Shown here: piece by piece, positions 18,001-26,927 of the stretch | Numbering within the stretch: position 1 is the stretch's first letter | How the letters are laid out: every line of letters starts with the position of its first letter | From: UBA1413 sp037447215 | GTDB lineage: Bacteria > Bacteroidota > Bacteroidia > Bacteroidales > Prolixibacteraceae | Direction: 5' to 3' | DNA: 64,000 bases | Assembly (NCBI GenBank): GCA_037447215.1 | Contig: JBBIHB010000014.1 | Span: forward strand, 7,076 to 71,075 | The notes under the pieces: generated by a model | What the model was told of the DNA's origin: nothing | Databases searched by the model: none | What the model saw: only the letters and a program-made list of their open reading frames with translations | Translations under genes and position numbers: made by a program

Positions 18001-18831
18001 TTATTGTTGGATTTTATAGGCCACTACACGGTTGTCGAAAAATGTGGGAACAAGGAGCAATTGTGGATTTATACCATAATCAATGTCGGCGGAATTGATG
18101 TTTTGTTCCGAGGTGTCGAGCAGTTTAATTATTTGATTGTTTTTAAAGAGGAAAACCCTTCCTGCCCAATGCGAATAAATAAAATCCCCTTCATGTGTTT
18201 TTTCCAATCCGTCAACTCCACCGGCATCATCAACGACTACATTCATTTCTTTCGAATTTAAGTCAATGGAGAAAATTTTATGATCGCCCACAAAAAGTTT
18301 CCCGTTTTCTGTATATAATCCGTTGGGGCGGTTAAATAATTCCGATTGAAACCAGACGGAAAAAACACCATCCTTCAGAATATGGATCTTTTTAGTCATC
18401 ATATCCGAAACATAAACATGCCCATTGGGGCAAACGGTTACGTCGTTTAAAAACTGAGCTCCCGGTGCCGGGTAGCTTTTCAGAATTTTTCCGGTTTTTA
18501 TGTCAATCTCAACCAGTTGATCAATGTCGGCAACATAGAGCTTTCCTTCAAATATTCCCAATCCTTTTGGTGCATTCAGTCCTTTTGCCCATTCCTGATG
18601 TTTGATTTCGCCATTCAGGGTAACAACAGCTATATACCCTTTGCCATCTTTTTCCGATGGATTTCCGTTTATGCACGATGCATAAATTAGATCGGTAGCT
18701 TCGGAATAAATCACCGATTCAACAGTTTTCAAAACAGGTTTGGTTTCCCATGCTTTTATCAGTTTCTGCGCGAGTGCCGGTAAGGTAACCATCGTTAATA
18801 ACAGAATAGCAGCAAACAAAGATTTTTTCAT
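18001..18831 (-). CDS. exported NHL/SMP-30-like beta-propeller protein
   Basis: A 276-residue secreted protein. A signal peptide (KKSLFAAILLLTMVTLPALAQ) is clear. The rest is beta-propeller-like, with repeating short strands: GIFEGKLYVADIDQLVEID, FLNDVTVCPNGHVYVSDM, and RPNGLYTENGKLFVGDHKIF. The pattern NDVTVxPNGxVYVSD is shared with SMP-30/gluconolactonase and NHL families. Activity is not certain: the calcium-binding residues of gluconolactonase cannot all be located. It is divergent from a 6-phosphogluconolactonase-like propeller 100 bases away, suggesting related sugar-lactone chemistry. It precedes the CDGSH gene by only eight bases on the same strand. Confidence 0.72.
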   Translation of the reverse strand: MKKSLFAAILLLTMVTLPALAQKLIKAWETKPVLKTVESVIYSEATDLIYASCINGNPSEKDGKGYIAVVTLNGEIKHQEWAKGLNAPKGLGIFEGKLYVADIDQLVEIDIKTGKILKSYPAPGAQFLNDVTVCPNGHVYVSDMMTKKIHILKDGVFSVWFQSELFNRPNGLYTENGKLFVGDHKIFSIDLNSKEMNVVVDDAGGVDGLEKTHEGDFIYSHWAGRVFLFKNNQIIKLLDTSEQNINSADIDYGINPQLLLVPTFFDNRVVAYKIQQ

Positions 18832-18933
18832 ACTTATTTATGTTCTGATGTCTGAATTTTATGTGATTATAACGTAAATCAGCCAATAAAGGTTAAATTC
18901 GTAAAGCATTTTTTTAATTTAATAACCATTTGG

Positions 18934-20058
18934 ATGGTCAATATGATAAAGAGAATTTTAATTCAGGCTTTGGGGTTGATATTGTTTTATCAGCTAATGG
19001 CACAAAGTGCTGAAATTGAACGGATATGGGTGGGGACTTTTACTTCAGAAGGAGCTGAAGGAATTTATCAATGTAGTTTTAACCCATCAACAGGAGTGAT
19101 TACCCGGGAAAAATTATTTAAGGCCGTTGACAATCCAAATTTCCTGGCCAAATCGCCCGATGGCCGTTTTTTGTACGTTGTTTCGCGTGCTCCTTCGGCG
19201 GTTGATCCTTCGGGTGGTTCGGTACTTGCTTATGCAATAAATGCTTCAGGGAACCTTGAATTCCTGAACAAACAATCGTCACAGGGAAACGACCCTTGCC
19301 ATGTGACAGTATCGCCCGATGGGAAATGGGTGGCCATTGCCAACTACGGTGGGGGATCAGTGGCACTTTATCCGGTTAATGCAGATGGCAGTATCGGTCC
19401 ATCATCGAGCCTGATAAAGCACCGTGGATCGGGGCCGCATCCCACCCGTCAGCGGGCTCCTTATGCGCACTCCGTGAAATTTTCCAAAGATGGAAACTTT
19501 CTTTTTGCTGCCGACCTGGGTACCGATCAATTGTTGATTTATGTACTTGATAAAACTTCAGGAATTCTTACACCTGCCAGTCAGCCTTTTATTGATTTGC
19601 CTCCCGGATCGGGGCCCCGCCACTTCATTTTTACTAATGATGAAAAATACTGCTTTGTGGCCAATGAGCTAAACTCAACGGTTTCAGTAATCGAAAAAAC
19701 GAACGGACAACATAGTGTAAAACAGACCCTTTCAACGTTACCATCAACCTTTAAAGGTTCAAGCTTTTGTGCCGACATCCACCTCTCGCCCGACGAAAAG
19801 TTTATTTATGTTTCAAACAGAGGGCATCAATCTATTGCCGTGTTCAACAGGAATGCCGTTGGTACCTTGATATTTAACACCACTGTGCATGTAGAGGGCG
19901 ACTGGCCACGTAATTTTGTTATACATCCATCAGGGAAATTTATTCTGGTTGCCAATCAGCGAAGCAATAATATTGCAGTATTTGAGCTGCTCGAAGGAAT
20001 ACCGGTTTTTACCGGTAATGAAATAAGTTTACCCACGCCGGTATGCTTGCTGTTTTAA
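18934..20058 (+). CDS. lactonase family protein (YbhE/Pgl-type seven-bladed propeller), exported
   Basis: A 374-residue member of the 7-bladed lactonase family whose E. coli member YbhE hydrolyses 6-phosphogluconolactone. Here a hydrophobic N-terminus ending LMAQ (residues 5–23) suggests export, so a cytoplasmic pentose-phosphate role is doubtful; many Bacteroidota members are secreted. Propeller blades are regular: VGTFTSEGAEGIYQCSF, NPNFLAKSPDGRFLYVVSR, DPCHVTVSPDGKWVAIANYGGGSVALYPV, and HSVKFSKDGNFLFAADLGTD. Start alternatives are 18934 and 18943. Its 3' end overlaps the convergent folE by four bases. Confidence 0.85.
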   Translation: MVNMIKRILIQALGLILFYQLMAQSAEIERIWVGTFTSEGAEGIYQCSFNPSTGVITREKLFKAVDNPNFLAKSPDGRFLYVVSRAPSAVDPSGGSVLAYAINASGNLEFLNKQSSQGNDPCHVTVSPDGKWVAIANYGGGSVALYPVNADGSIGPSSSLIKHRGSGPHPTRQRAPYAHSVKFSKDGNFLFAADLGTDQLLIYVLDKTSGILTPASQPFIDLPPGSGPRHFIFTNDEKYCFVANELNSTVSVIEKTNGQHSVKQTLSTLPSTFKGSSFCADIHLSPDEKFIYVSNRGHQSIAVFNRNAVGTLIFNTTVHVEGDWPRNFVIHPSGKFILVANQRSNNIAVFELLEGIPVFTGNEISLPTPVCLLF

Positions 20059-20678
20059 GATAATTTGGTTCCGATTAGTTTTATAAACTCTTCACGTGTT
20101 GCAACCCTTTCGAAAGCGCCCGTAAAATCGGATGTTGTTGTGATCGAATGTTGTTTCTGAATGCCACGCATCTGCATGCACAGGTGCTGGGCTTCGATGA
20201 CAACCGCCACCCCCAATGGTTTTAAGGTGTTGTGGATGCATTCCTTGATTTGCGAGGTAAGCCGTTCCTGTACCTGCAACCTCCGGGCAAAAACGTCCAC
20301 AATCCTTGCAATTTTGCTTAACCCGGTAATGTAGCCATTGGGAATGTAGCCAACGTGGGCCTTTCCGATAAAAGGTAGTAAATGATGTTCGCACATCGAA
20401 AAAATTTCAATATCCTTTACAATAACCATCTGACGGTATTCCTCCCTGAACATAGCCGATTCCAGAATCTTTACCGGATCAATATGGTAACCCTGCAATA
20501 AAAACTGCATTGCTTTTGCCACTCTCTGCGGGGTTTTCAGCAATCCTTCCCTTTCATTATCTTCGCCAAGCAAACCTAATATCTTCCTGTAATGCGTGGC
20601 AAGTTGATCTGTGGTTTCGGTATTGTATTTTTCAATTTTCCGGTAACTGCTTTCGTCGTTGTAGAGTGAAAATTCCAT
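20055..20678 (-). CDS. folE: GTP cyclohydrolase I
   Basis: A 207-residue enzyme that opens GTP to 7,8-dihydroneopterin triphosphate, first step of folate (and queuosine/pterin) synthesis. Zinc ligands are visible in FSMCEHHLLPF and in the QHLCMQMRG region; HVGYIPNGYITGLSKIARIVD is the diagnostic core with catalytic histidine nearby. Length is typical for the decameric type I enzyme. It starts 95 bases from the divergent futalosine hydrolase gene and converges on the propeller gene. Confidence 0.97.
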   Translation of the reverse strand: MEFSLYNDESSYRKIEKYNTETTDQLATHYRKILGLLGEDNEREGLLKTPQRVAKAMQFLLQGYHIDPVKILESAMFREEYRQMVIVKDIEIFSMCEHHLLPFIGKAHVGYIPNGYITGLSKIARIVDVFARRLQVQERLTSQIKECIHNTLKPLGVAVVIEAQHLCMQMRGIQKQHSITTTSDFTGAFERVATREEFIKLIGTKLS

Positions 20679-20773
20679 GATGGATGATATAATAATTTGG
20701 GTACAAAGATTAACCTTTTTTCAGAAAAAGAGTATGAATAAGCAGTAAATGTTCATATAATGAAGGAAAAGGG

Positions 20774-21469
20774 ATGGAAAACACAAAGGTCTTATTGGTT
20801 TCAGCAACACGGATGGAGGTAAAAATGCTCCTGAACGAGTGCTGGTTTGTGGATGCATTGGCAGACAACCTAAAAACATACCGATTGAATTGTGTTGAGT
20901 TCGATTTGCTTATTACAGGAATGGGAACCACATTTACGACTTATCACCTGACTCAGGTATTGAACCAGCAAAATTACAGATTGGCCATCAACACCGGGAT
21001 AGCCGGTAGTCTCAACGGCGAACTCAGGATTGGTGATGTTGTTAATGTGACCGAAGAAGAATTTGCTGATCTGGGAATTGAAGAGGAAAATGAATTTCAT
21101 ACACTGTTCGACATCGGTTATTTACAATCGGACGAATTTCCTTTCGAGAATCGTTTATTGAAGGCCGACAAACTGCCGATCCCTATACAATTGCCACGTG
21201 TAAAGGGGATAACCACCAATATAAGCCATGGTCATCGAGGATCAATTAACAGGCTTAAAGCCCGCTTTACTGCACAGGTCGAAACCATGGAAGGGGCTGC
21301 TGTTTTTTATGTTTGCAGGTGGTTTGGTGTTCCCTGTTTGCAGATCAGGGCAATATCCAACTATGTGGCTCCCCGCGATGAAGCATTATGGGATATACCT
21401 CTTGCACTTGATAACCTTAAAAATACTTTAATCGAAATCCTTTCGAAAATTGGGGACGTGCACCGTTGA
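20774..21469 (+). CDS. mqnB: futalosine hydrolase
   Basis: A 231-residue nucleoside phosphorylase-like enzyme of the futalosine menaquinone pathway, which releases hypoxanthine from futalosine to give dehypoxanthine futalosine. The phosphorylase fold is marked by LLITGMGTTFTTYHL, INTGIAGSLNGELRIGDVV near residue 78, and VETMEGAAVFYVCRWFGVPCLQIRAISN near 175, where Glu in METMEG recognises the ribose. The D/N pattern in RDEALWDIPLALDNL closes the active site. Related MTA/SAH nucleosidases share the fold; the ISNYVAPRD ending favours MqnB. Its presence implies menaquinone made without the MenFDHCEB route. Confidence 0.88.
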   Translation: MENTKVLLVSATRMEVKMLLNECWFVDALADNLKTYRLNCVEFDLLITGMGTTFTTYHLTQVLNQQNYRLAINTGIAGSLNGELRIGDVVNVTEEEFADLGIEEENEFHTLFDIGYLQSDEFPFENRLLKADKLPIPIQLPRVKGITTNISHGHRGSINRLKARFTAQVETMEGAAVFYVCRWFGVPCLQIRAISNYVAPRDEALWDIPLALDNLKNTLIEILSKIGDVHR

Positions 21470-21485
21470 AATTATTATTTTTGCC

Positions 21486-21559
21486 GTCAGGTTGCATAAT
21501 TAACAGCATAAAACAGGACATATTAACAGGCTTTTTTTATTGGGATTGTGTAACCTGAC
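21486..21559 (+). promoter_or_regulatory. long-range inverted repeat between mqnB and hldD, possible structured RNA
   Basis: GTCAGGTTGCA (21486–21496) can pair with TGTAACCTGAC (21549–21559) in an 11-bp stem with one G·U, enclosing 52 bases. The enclosed part holds a direct repeat TTAACAG and a seven-T run. It could be a leader structure for hldD or a terminator-like element for mqnB. No known riboswitch class fits that I can tell. Confidence 0.25.
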
Positions 21560-21687
21560 CAGTGTTAAAATGTTCATAAATATATTGTGTATAAAACAAT
21601 ATTAGCAGCGGTAAAAAGTTAATGTACCTGTATAGTCTATGTTCGGAAAACAAAAGCTTTTTATTGCTGGACCTAACTTTTTTTATA

Positions 21688-22653
21688 ATGATCGTTGTTA
21701 CAGGTGCAGCCGGATTTATCGGCAGCTATTTTATAGGAAAACTAAATCGTTCCGGATTCAGAAATCTGGTACTTGTTGATCGCTACGATGATCACCTGAA
21801 GGATAAAAACCTTCAGGGCAAAGAGTACGCCCACCTTATCGACAGGGATGAGTTTTTTGGGTGGTCGGCAAAAAACAAAGGCAAAATAGATATGGTGTTC
21901 CACCTTGGGGCACGTACCGATACTGTGGGACAGGAGCCCGAGAGTTATAAAGAACTTAATCTCATCTATTCGCAGAACCTTTGGAAATTCTGTGCCGATT
22001 CAAATGTTCCGATGGTTTATGCTTCATCGGCAGCTACTTATGGAAATGGTGAAAATGGATTTTCGGATTCACATCAACAGATTGACCGGCTCAAACCACT
22101 TAATCTTTATGCATGGTCGAAACATGATTTGGATGTTTGGGTACTTAGGCAGAAAAAATCACCCCAGTTTTGGGCGGGACTCAAATTTTTCAATGTATAT
22201 GGGCCCAATGAATACCATAAAGGGCGTATGGCCTCAGTTGTTCTTCATGCTTACCAAACCATACGGCAAACCGGTGGAATGAAGCTTTTCCGTTCACACC
22301 GCGAAGATGTAAGGGATGGTGAACAAAAAAGGGATTTTATTTTTGTGGACGATATTGCCGAAGTAATGCTTTTTTTTATGGAGAACCAGAATTATCCGGG
22401 CATCTATAATGTCGGCACAGGAAGAGCCAGGTCATACCTTGACTTAAGCCGGGCAGTTTTCGAAAGCCTTAAAATGAATCCGGAAATCAATTTTGTTGAT
22501 ACACCTTACGAACTCAGGAACCGATACCAATATTTTACCGAAGCCGATATACAGAAACTGCGCGAAATAGGATATTCTAAACCATTTGTTGAGCTGGAAA
22601 AGGGTGTAAACGAGTACGTTTCCAAATTTCTTGAAATGGAAGAGTGTTTTTAA
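21688..22653 (+). CDS. hldD: ADP-L-glycero-D-manno-heptose-6-epimerase
   Basis: A short-chain dehydrogenase-type epimerase that inverts C6 of ADP-heptose for the lipopolysaccharide core. The ATG at 21688 gives 321 residues starting MIVVTGAAGFIGSYFIGKL, with GAAGFIG as the NADP-binding loop; upstream in-frame residues from 21622 are not homologous. The catalytic S/T-Y-K set includes YASSAATYG and YAWSKHDLD (Tyr and Lys). PNEYHKGRMASVVLHAY and RDFIFVDDIAEVMLFF are HldD-specific. It ends five bases before the convergent anti-sigma-like gene. Confidence 0.94.
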   Translation: MIVVTGAAGFIGSYFIGKLNRSGFRNLVLVDRYDDHLKDKNLQGKEYAHLIDRDEFFGWSAKNKGKIDMVFHLGARTDTVGQEPESYKELNLIYSQNLWKFCADSNVPMVYASSAATYGNGENGFSDSHQQIDRLKPLNLYAWSKHDLDVWVLRQKKSPQFWAGLKFFNVYGPNEYHKGRMASVVLHAYQTIRQTGGMKLFRSHREDVRDGEQKRDFIFVDDIAEVMLFFMENQNYPGIYNVGTGRARSYLDLSRAVFESLKMNPEINFVDTPYELRNRYQYFTEADIQKLREIGYSKPFVELEKGVNEYVSKFLEMEECF

Positions 22654-22658
22654 TACAT

Positions 22659-23087
22659 TTATCCGAAGTGTAACGATTGTTTCGAACTAAAATATTTATC
22701 GGCCAGGATAAGAAGGGTAGTGGCTGTGGTAATTGCTGCAAGTGTAATTGGTAGCCCCGAAACAGCTTTCCACAAATTCGATAAACCACTTTTAACAGGA
22801 GTTAAATCGGGTGCCGGAAACTTTTCAAGTATTCCCGGGTTTAATTCAACCGATGAAGTTGATTCTGAACCACCTAAAAGGAATAGGGCTGCTGCAAGTG
22901 CTATGAACAACCCAACAAAAATCCAGAATTTTAAACCCAAAATCGGCTCTGTGCGGTAAGCCTGTTTTTTTGCAGCTTCGGCGAGGACTGCATCCATCAC
23001 CCTGGTCGAAAAACCAGCGCCCGGTTTTTCAAGATCGATTCCTTTCATCAATCTTTGCAATTCTCTATCGTTATCGGTAGCATTCAT
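22659..23087 (-). CDS. small membrane protein, probable anti-sigma factor
   Basis: A 142-residue protein starting one base after the ECF sigma factor ends, on the same strand. Residues 1–50 are soluble and charged, with GFSTRVMDAVLAE, a motif common in Bacteroidota proteins paired with ECF sigma factors. A transmembrane helix follows (about 54–72, FWIFVGLFIALAAALFLLG), then a Pro-rich periplasmic stretch, and a second hydrophobic segment near 110–128. I see no zinc HxxxCxxC motif, so it is not a classical ZAS anti-sigma. Its position makes an anti-sigma or sigma-partner role the best guess. Confidence 0.6.
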   Translation of the reverse strand: MNATDNDRELQRLMKGIDLEKPGAGFSTRVMDAVLAEAAKKQAYRTEPILGLKFWIFVGLFIALAAALFLLGGSESTSSVELNPGILEKFPAPDLTPVKSGLSNLWKAVSGLPITLAAITTATTLLILADKYFSSKQSLHFG

Positions 23088-23088
23088 A

Positions 23089-23640
23089 TCACGAATATAT
23101 TTCTTTTTTCATCAATTCACTCATAATGGCGTATAACTTCTTCCTTGCCCTGAATAACCTGACCTTTGCATTACTGTCGGTAAGCCCTGTAATCTGGCTG
23201 AGTTCTTCAATGCTTTGATTTTCATAATAGTACAGCACAATCAGGGTATATTCTTCTATGGGTAGCTGCTTCAAAGCAATTTCCAGATAGCAGGCTTTCC
23301 TCTCTTCCGGAAAATCGTCGAACGGATCATCTGTTTCATCATAACTGACTGGCAAGTTGTCAATTTGAGTGGTTGTCAGCTTTTTTTTTCTTGTAGATGT
23401 GATACAGGTATTGTAAGTGATACTGTACAACCATGTGGAAAATTTGGCTTTACCCTGAAACGAATGTATGGAACGATAAGCTTTGATAAAAGCCTCCTGA
23501 GCCATTTCCTCAGCTTCCTCCCTGTTTTTCAAAATTTTAAATGCAATGGAAAAAACGATATCCTGGTATTTGTTCACCAGGAACGAGAAGGCATTGGTAT
23601 TGCCTTCCTGAACCATTTCTATTATTTTATTTTCTTCCAT
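23089..23640 (-). CDS. ECF-type RNA polymerase sigma factor (SigE-like)
   Basis: A 183-residue extracytoplasmic-function sigma factor. Region 2 (residues about 8–80) contains FSFLVNKYQDIVFSIAFKILKNREEAEEMAQEAFIKAYRSIHSFQGKAKFSTWLYSITYN in order, binding the -10 element. A linker with acidic residues follows, then region 4 (about 118–175) with LPIEEYTLIVLYYYENQSIEELSQITGLTDSNAKVRLFRARKKL, a helix-turn-helix for the -35 box. It is transcribed together with the putative anti-sigma gene. Stimulus and regulon are not evident. Confidence 0.93.
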   Translation of the reverse strand: MEENKIIEMVQEGNTNAFSFLVNKYQDIVFSIAFKILKNREEAEEMAQEAFIKAYRSIHSFQGKAKFSTWLYSITYNTCITSTRKKKLTTTQIDNLPVSYDETDDPFDDFPEERKACYLEIALKQLPIEEYTLIVLYYYENQSIEELSQITGLTDSNAKVRLFRARKKLYAIMSELMKKEIYS

Positions 23641-23732
23641 TATTTGCTTTCAAACCTATGACGCTTTAGTCCAAAATAGGTTACACAAAGTTCGGGAAAA
23701 AAGAAGAAAGTTGTTTTTAGGAGATGGAAACT

Positions 23733-25862
23733 TTAGCTTGCAGGGCTGGGTATGTGAAGAGAAAAAGTACTACCTATACCTTCTTCGCTTTCAGCAGTAA
23801 TATACCCTTCGAGCTGCTCCGCAAATTCGAGGCAAAGCAGCAATCCAAATCCGGAACTTGGTTCGCCGTTGGTTCCCGGGGTACCGATTTTCTGGTCGAT
23901 TTTGAAAAGTTTAATCAGATTGGCAGGCGATATTCCTACACCATTGTCGGTCACTGAAAATTTATATTCATTATTTGCGGTAGTTTGACCTTTAATTTGG
24001 ATGAATCCATCCTCATTAGTATATTTTATGGCATTGGATATCAGGTTTCTGAATATAGCCGAAACCATCTTTCTATCCTTGTTCAGGATGAGGTTTTCAG
24101 GTATCTGGTTATCGAAAAAGAGTTTTTTAGTTTTTATATGTCCTTCAAAAAGTGCTGCAATATCATTGGCTAGGTTATAAGGGGAAAAATTCTCATTTTC
24201 AACTTGTATAAGTCCCCTTTTCAATCTTGTCCATTCGAGAAGGTTGTCCAGAAGGGTATTCAGTGCATGCGTCGAGGTTTTAATATCTTCAGTAAGGGAA
24301 ATAATCTCCGGATTATGGGTCGATTTTGAAATATCAGAAAGGATATCCGATAGCCCCATCAGCGTGAAAAACGGACTTTTCAAGTCGTGGGCGATTATTG
24401 AAAAGAGTCTGTCCTTTTCTGCATTCAACCGGATCAATTCTTTGCTTTTGGAGTGGATTTTTTCCCTGTCTTGCTGTGCTTCGGTAATATCCTCGACAAT
24501 AGCAAAACCCCCAATCATTTCCTTTTTTTCATTCAAAACGGGAATAGCAACTACCTTTAAATGGGTATGTTTTCCGGTTATTAACGATTGGTATTCCCCT
24601 TCATAAAAGGTTTTTTTTCCTGCCATCACATTGGCAGCTGTATTTCTGACTTTATCATTGGGAATTGATAAAAGCCCAAGACCAATTATTTTCTCTTTTT
24701 CAGTTCCTAAAATTCCGGCAAAATGTTCGTTGCAATGCTGAATAATTCCTAATTCGTCGAAATAGAAAATACCGAGCGGGGCATTTTCTACAATCAACCT
24801 GAATTTGGCTTCGGTTTCGCTTTTAAGGATTTCGGCCTCCCTCTGGCTGGTAATATCCTGCATTATTACCATAAATCCATGGTTGTTTTGCTTAATTCCC
24901 TGTATAGGTACCTGATATACATAGTAATACAAGGGATTGCCATGCAAATCGAAAGTAAGTTCGGTTTTAGCCGGAGAGTCCTTTTTTTGTATGTAACCGG
25001 AAACCTCAGGAAATTTGGTGAAAATTTCCAAAGCAGGCTTACCAAACGATTTGGATGAAATGCCAAAAAGTTTCCTTGCAGCATGGTTACAGTCTATTAC
25101 AAGCAAGTTGGCATCGAAAACAATTACCGGGTCGGGAATATGATCAAAAAGAAGATTCCTGGCCACCGGAAAATTACGGAACAAACCAAACCGGGTAAGT
25201 CCGAAAGCAATGATCAGTCCTCCAACTGCATAGGAATAGGGCAGGGGGTCGAGCCCTATGGGAAATGCCCCAACCAGGTATAGTATATAAACCGGAAATG
25301 GTATAGCAATACTGGCCACAAGGATAATATACTGTTTCCGGTATGCAGGAGCGGCCATCCATAACATCCGGATAAAAACACCAAGACTGATGAGGATACA
25401 TATGATATTGAAAACCTGAAATATCCAATACCCTATTCCTGGCTCGAAAACAAAGGCAGGGTAAGGGCCGGTTGTACTGATTCCCTTAACTGTAAGAAAA
25501 AGGCCATGACGACCGTTTGTGAAAACCGAAATCAAGGTTAGTACCGGAATGACAAATATGGTAATCAACCCATTTTTACTGATTTTTTCAACTTCGCCCG
25601 AAAACCGTAAGGCAAACAATAGGAAAAATGCTGAAAAGAAGGAAATCCCAAAATACTCGAGCCTGAAAAAGAACCACATGCTGTTTATGGTATCGGAAGA
25701 AACCTCGAAGGCATAAAAAAAAGCATATATCGCTCCCGACAAATTTAACATTGAAAAGGAACGTATGCCCGGTACCGACCTGAAACGCAAGGACCAAAAA
25801 GCAAGGCCTGTCATTATAAGTGCCGAAAACAGGACTGTTAAAACGTAGATATTGATATGCAT
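23733..25862 (-). CDS. 7TM–PAS–PAS hybrid-free sensor histidine kinase
   Basis: A 709-residue membrane sensor. Residues 1–220 hold seven hydrophobic segments typical of the histidine kinase N-terminal 7TM region, which senses ligands in the membrane. Two PAS domains follow (about 235–345 and 350–470), then HisKA with the phosphoacceptor H492 in FSIIAHDLKSPF. HATPase_c motifs come last: NLISNAIKYTNEDG (N box), VTDNGVGIS (G1) and SGFGLLLC (G2). There is no receiver domain. An orphan receiver gene lies 316 bases upstream, a likely partner. It ends with HIPSPAS, without the C-terminal coiled-coil motif present in the neighbouring genes and remnants. Confidence 0.9.
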   Translation of the reverse strand: MHINIYVLTVLFSALIMTGLAFWSLRFRSVPGIRSFSMLNLSGAIYAFFYAFEVSSDTINSMWFFFRLEYFGISFFSAFFLLFALRFSGEVEKISKNGLITIFVIPVLTLISVFTNGRHGLFLTVKGISTTGPYPAFVFEPGIGYWIFQVFNIICILISLGVFIRMLWMAAPAYRKQYIILVASIAIPFPVYILYLVGAFPIGLDPLPYSYAVGGLIIAFGLTRFGLFRNFPVARNLLFDHIPDPVIVFDANLLVIDCNHAARKLFGISSKSFGKPALEIFTKFPEVSGYIQKKDSPAKTELTFDLHGNPLYYYVYQVPIQGIKQNNHGFMVIMQDITSQREAEILKSETEAKFRLIVENAPLGIFYFDELGIIQHCNEHFAGILGTEKEKIIGLGLLSIPNDKVRNTAANVMAGKKTFYEGEYQSLITGKHTHLKVVAIPVLNEKKEMIGGFAIVEDITEAQQDREKIHSKSKELIRLNAEKDRLFSIIAHDLKSPFFTLMGLSDILSDISKSTHNPEIISLTEDIKTSTHALNTLLDNLLEWTRLKRGLIQVENENFSPYNLANDIAALFEGHIKTKKLFFDNQIPENLILNKDRKMVSAIFRNLISNAIKYTNEDGFIQIKGQTTANNEYKFSVTDNGVGISPANLIKLFKIDQKIGTPGTNGEPSSGFGLLLCLEFAEQLEGYITAESEEGIGSTFSLHIPSPAS

Positions 25863-25898
25863 GGTTTCATCAGGATTTTGTAACAGGGTGTAAATTTA

Positions 25899-26121
25899 TT
25901 ATTTTCCTTCGGGTTCTGCAATATGTTTTTCGAGGAGTCTAATTTTTTGTTTCCATTCCTGTATACGGAATTCTTGTCCAATAAATAAATTGTCGATCAT
26001 TTCAATTTCCAGGTTTTTCTCTTTATGTTCATATGTGCGAAATGTATTGTTTTTTCAAGGTTCTGCCTATATTTTCAAGTTCCAATTGTATTCTCTTGTA
26101 ATCATAACATTCAGCAGGGAC
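25899..26121 (-). pseudogene. orphan C-terminal remnant of a PAS-type sensor (copy A)
   Basis: This 316-base gap is not empty. The minus strand encodes a coiled-coil tail ending MIDNLFIGQEFRIQEWKQK and then about 15 more residues up to a TAA at 25899–25901. It matches the end of the PAS protein at 26928 (LNDLFVGREFRIKDLKDK) and the second remnant. Upstream the coiled coil continues (YKRIQLELENIGRTLKK) in another frame, shifted at a six-A run near 26050, and stops at a TAA. No start codon or upstream domains survive. It is the 3' end of a lost PAS gene. Confidence 0.7.
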
Positions 26122-26178
26122 TTACATGGATCATTTATATTGAAGCTCAATGATTGAGATTATTCAGTTGAAAATTCA

Positions 26179-26622
26179 TTACATAGGGGGTTCGTTAACC
26201 CCAATCCAATAAAAACCAGCAGCGCTCATGGTAGTCTGAAAATCGTTGAAATCGAGTGGCTTAACTACATAGCCATTGGCTCCAAGGTCATAAGCTTTTT
26301 TAATATCGGTATATTCGGCCGAAGAACTTACCACCACGACAGGAGTCTGGGCAGTTCCCTGGTTGTTTTTAATTTCTTTGAGTACTTGGAGCCCCGAGAT
26401 TTTGGGAAGTTTCAGGTCAAGGAATACAACCTTCAGTGATTTGCTGTTTCTGCGATTTACAAATTCACCCTTTGAAAATATAAACGAATGGGCTTCTTCT
26501 CCATTGACTGCAACATAAATATTGTTTGCCAGGTTTTTCTTTTTTAGCGCTCTGATAAAAAGTTCTGCATCATGAGGGTTATCTTCAACAATTAGTATTT
26601 CAGTGTTGTTATAATCCTTCAT
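26179..26622 (-). CDS. stand-alone response regulator (CheY-like receiver)
   Basis: A 147-residue single-domain receiver. Residues E13-D14 form the acidic pocket, D69 in VFLDLKLP is the phospho-acceptor, the switch Ser is in VVVVSSS near 99, and K121 in YVVKPLDF completes the active site. The sequence resembles the receivers that accompany phytochrome-like or PAS kinases (ILIVEDNPHDAELFIRAL). With no output domain it probably passes phosphate or binds a partner. Flanked by a histidine kinase and by two orphan tails of PAS proteins, it likely belonged to a larger signalling set. Confidence 0.9.
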   Translation of the reverse strand: MKDYNNTEILIVEDNPHDAELFIRALKKKNLANNIYVAVNGEEAHSFIFSKGEFVNRRNSKSLKVVFLDLKLPKISGLQVLKEIKNNQGTAQTPVVVVSSSAEYTDIKKAYDLGANGYVVKPLDFNDFQTTMSAAGFYWIGVNEPPM

Positions 26623-26685
26623 AGTATAATGTTTTTCAATGTTTCATCCACGAAAATTAGCCAGAATGAATAAAATTTATTTTCG

Positions 26686-26693
26686 CAAAGATA
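26686..26693 (-). promoter_or_regulatory. -7 promoter element of the receiver gene
   Basis: On the minus strand this reads TATCTTTG, an exact TAnnTTTG match, 64 bases before the start at 26622. A GTTG on the minus strand about 22 bases further up may serve as a weak -33. Confidence 0.45.
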
Positions 26694-26733
26694 AAATACT
26701 TTTCTTTTTCAGTAGCAACTTCAAATTTGGTTT

Positions 26734-26910
26734 TTAGGTTTTTAACCTTTTTTCAAGATCAGAAATGTAGTCTTTCAGTTCTTTTATCCTGAATACTCGT
26801 TCAACAAACAAATCATTTATGCGCTCAAGTTTTTTCAGGTTGTTTTCCAATTCTTTATTTTTGTAATCGTTTGGCTTAACCTTTTTCAATCGTTTGGAAT
26901 AATATTGGTC
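26734..26910 (-). pseudogene. orphan C-terminal remnant of a PAS-type sensor (copy B)
   Basis: A 58-codon minus-strand frame with no ATG reads as a lysine/glutamate-rich coiled coil (YKNKELENNLKKLER) followed by INDLFVERVFRIKELKDY and ending EKRLKT before a TAA at 26734–26736. It is the same tail motif as in the intact PAS protein upstream (26928) and remnant A. A TGA precedes it at 26911–26913, just 14 bases after the PAS gene's stop, suggesting a tandem duplication whose body was deleted. TTG codons could act as a start but expression is doubtful. Confidence 0.7.
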
Positions 26911-26927
26911 TCAAACTCAAACCCTGT

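Noticed and set aside
23651..23658. TAGGTTTG on the minus strand as promoter of the ECF sigma gene
   Set aside because: It matches the -7 box but is only 11 bases from the start codon and has no spaced -33, so I did not list it.
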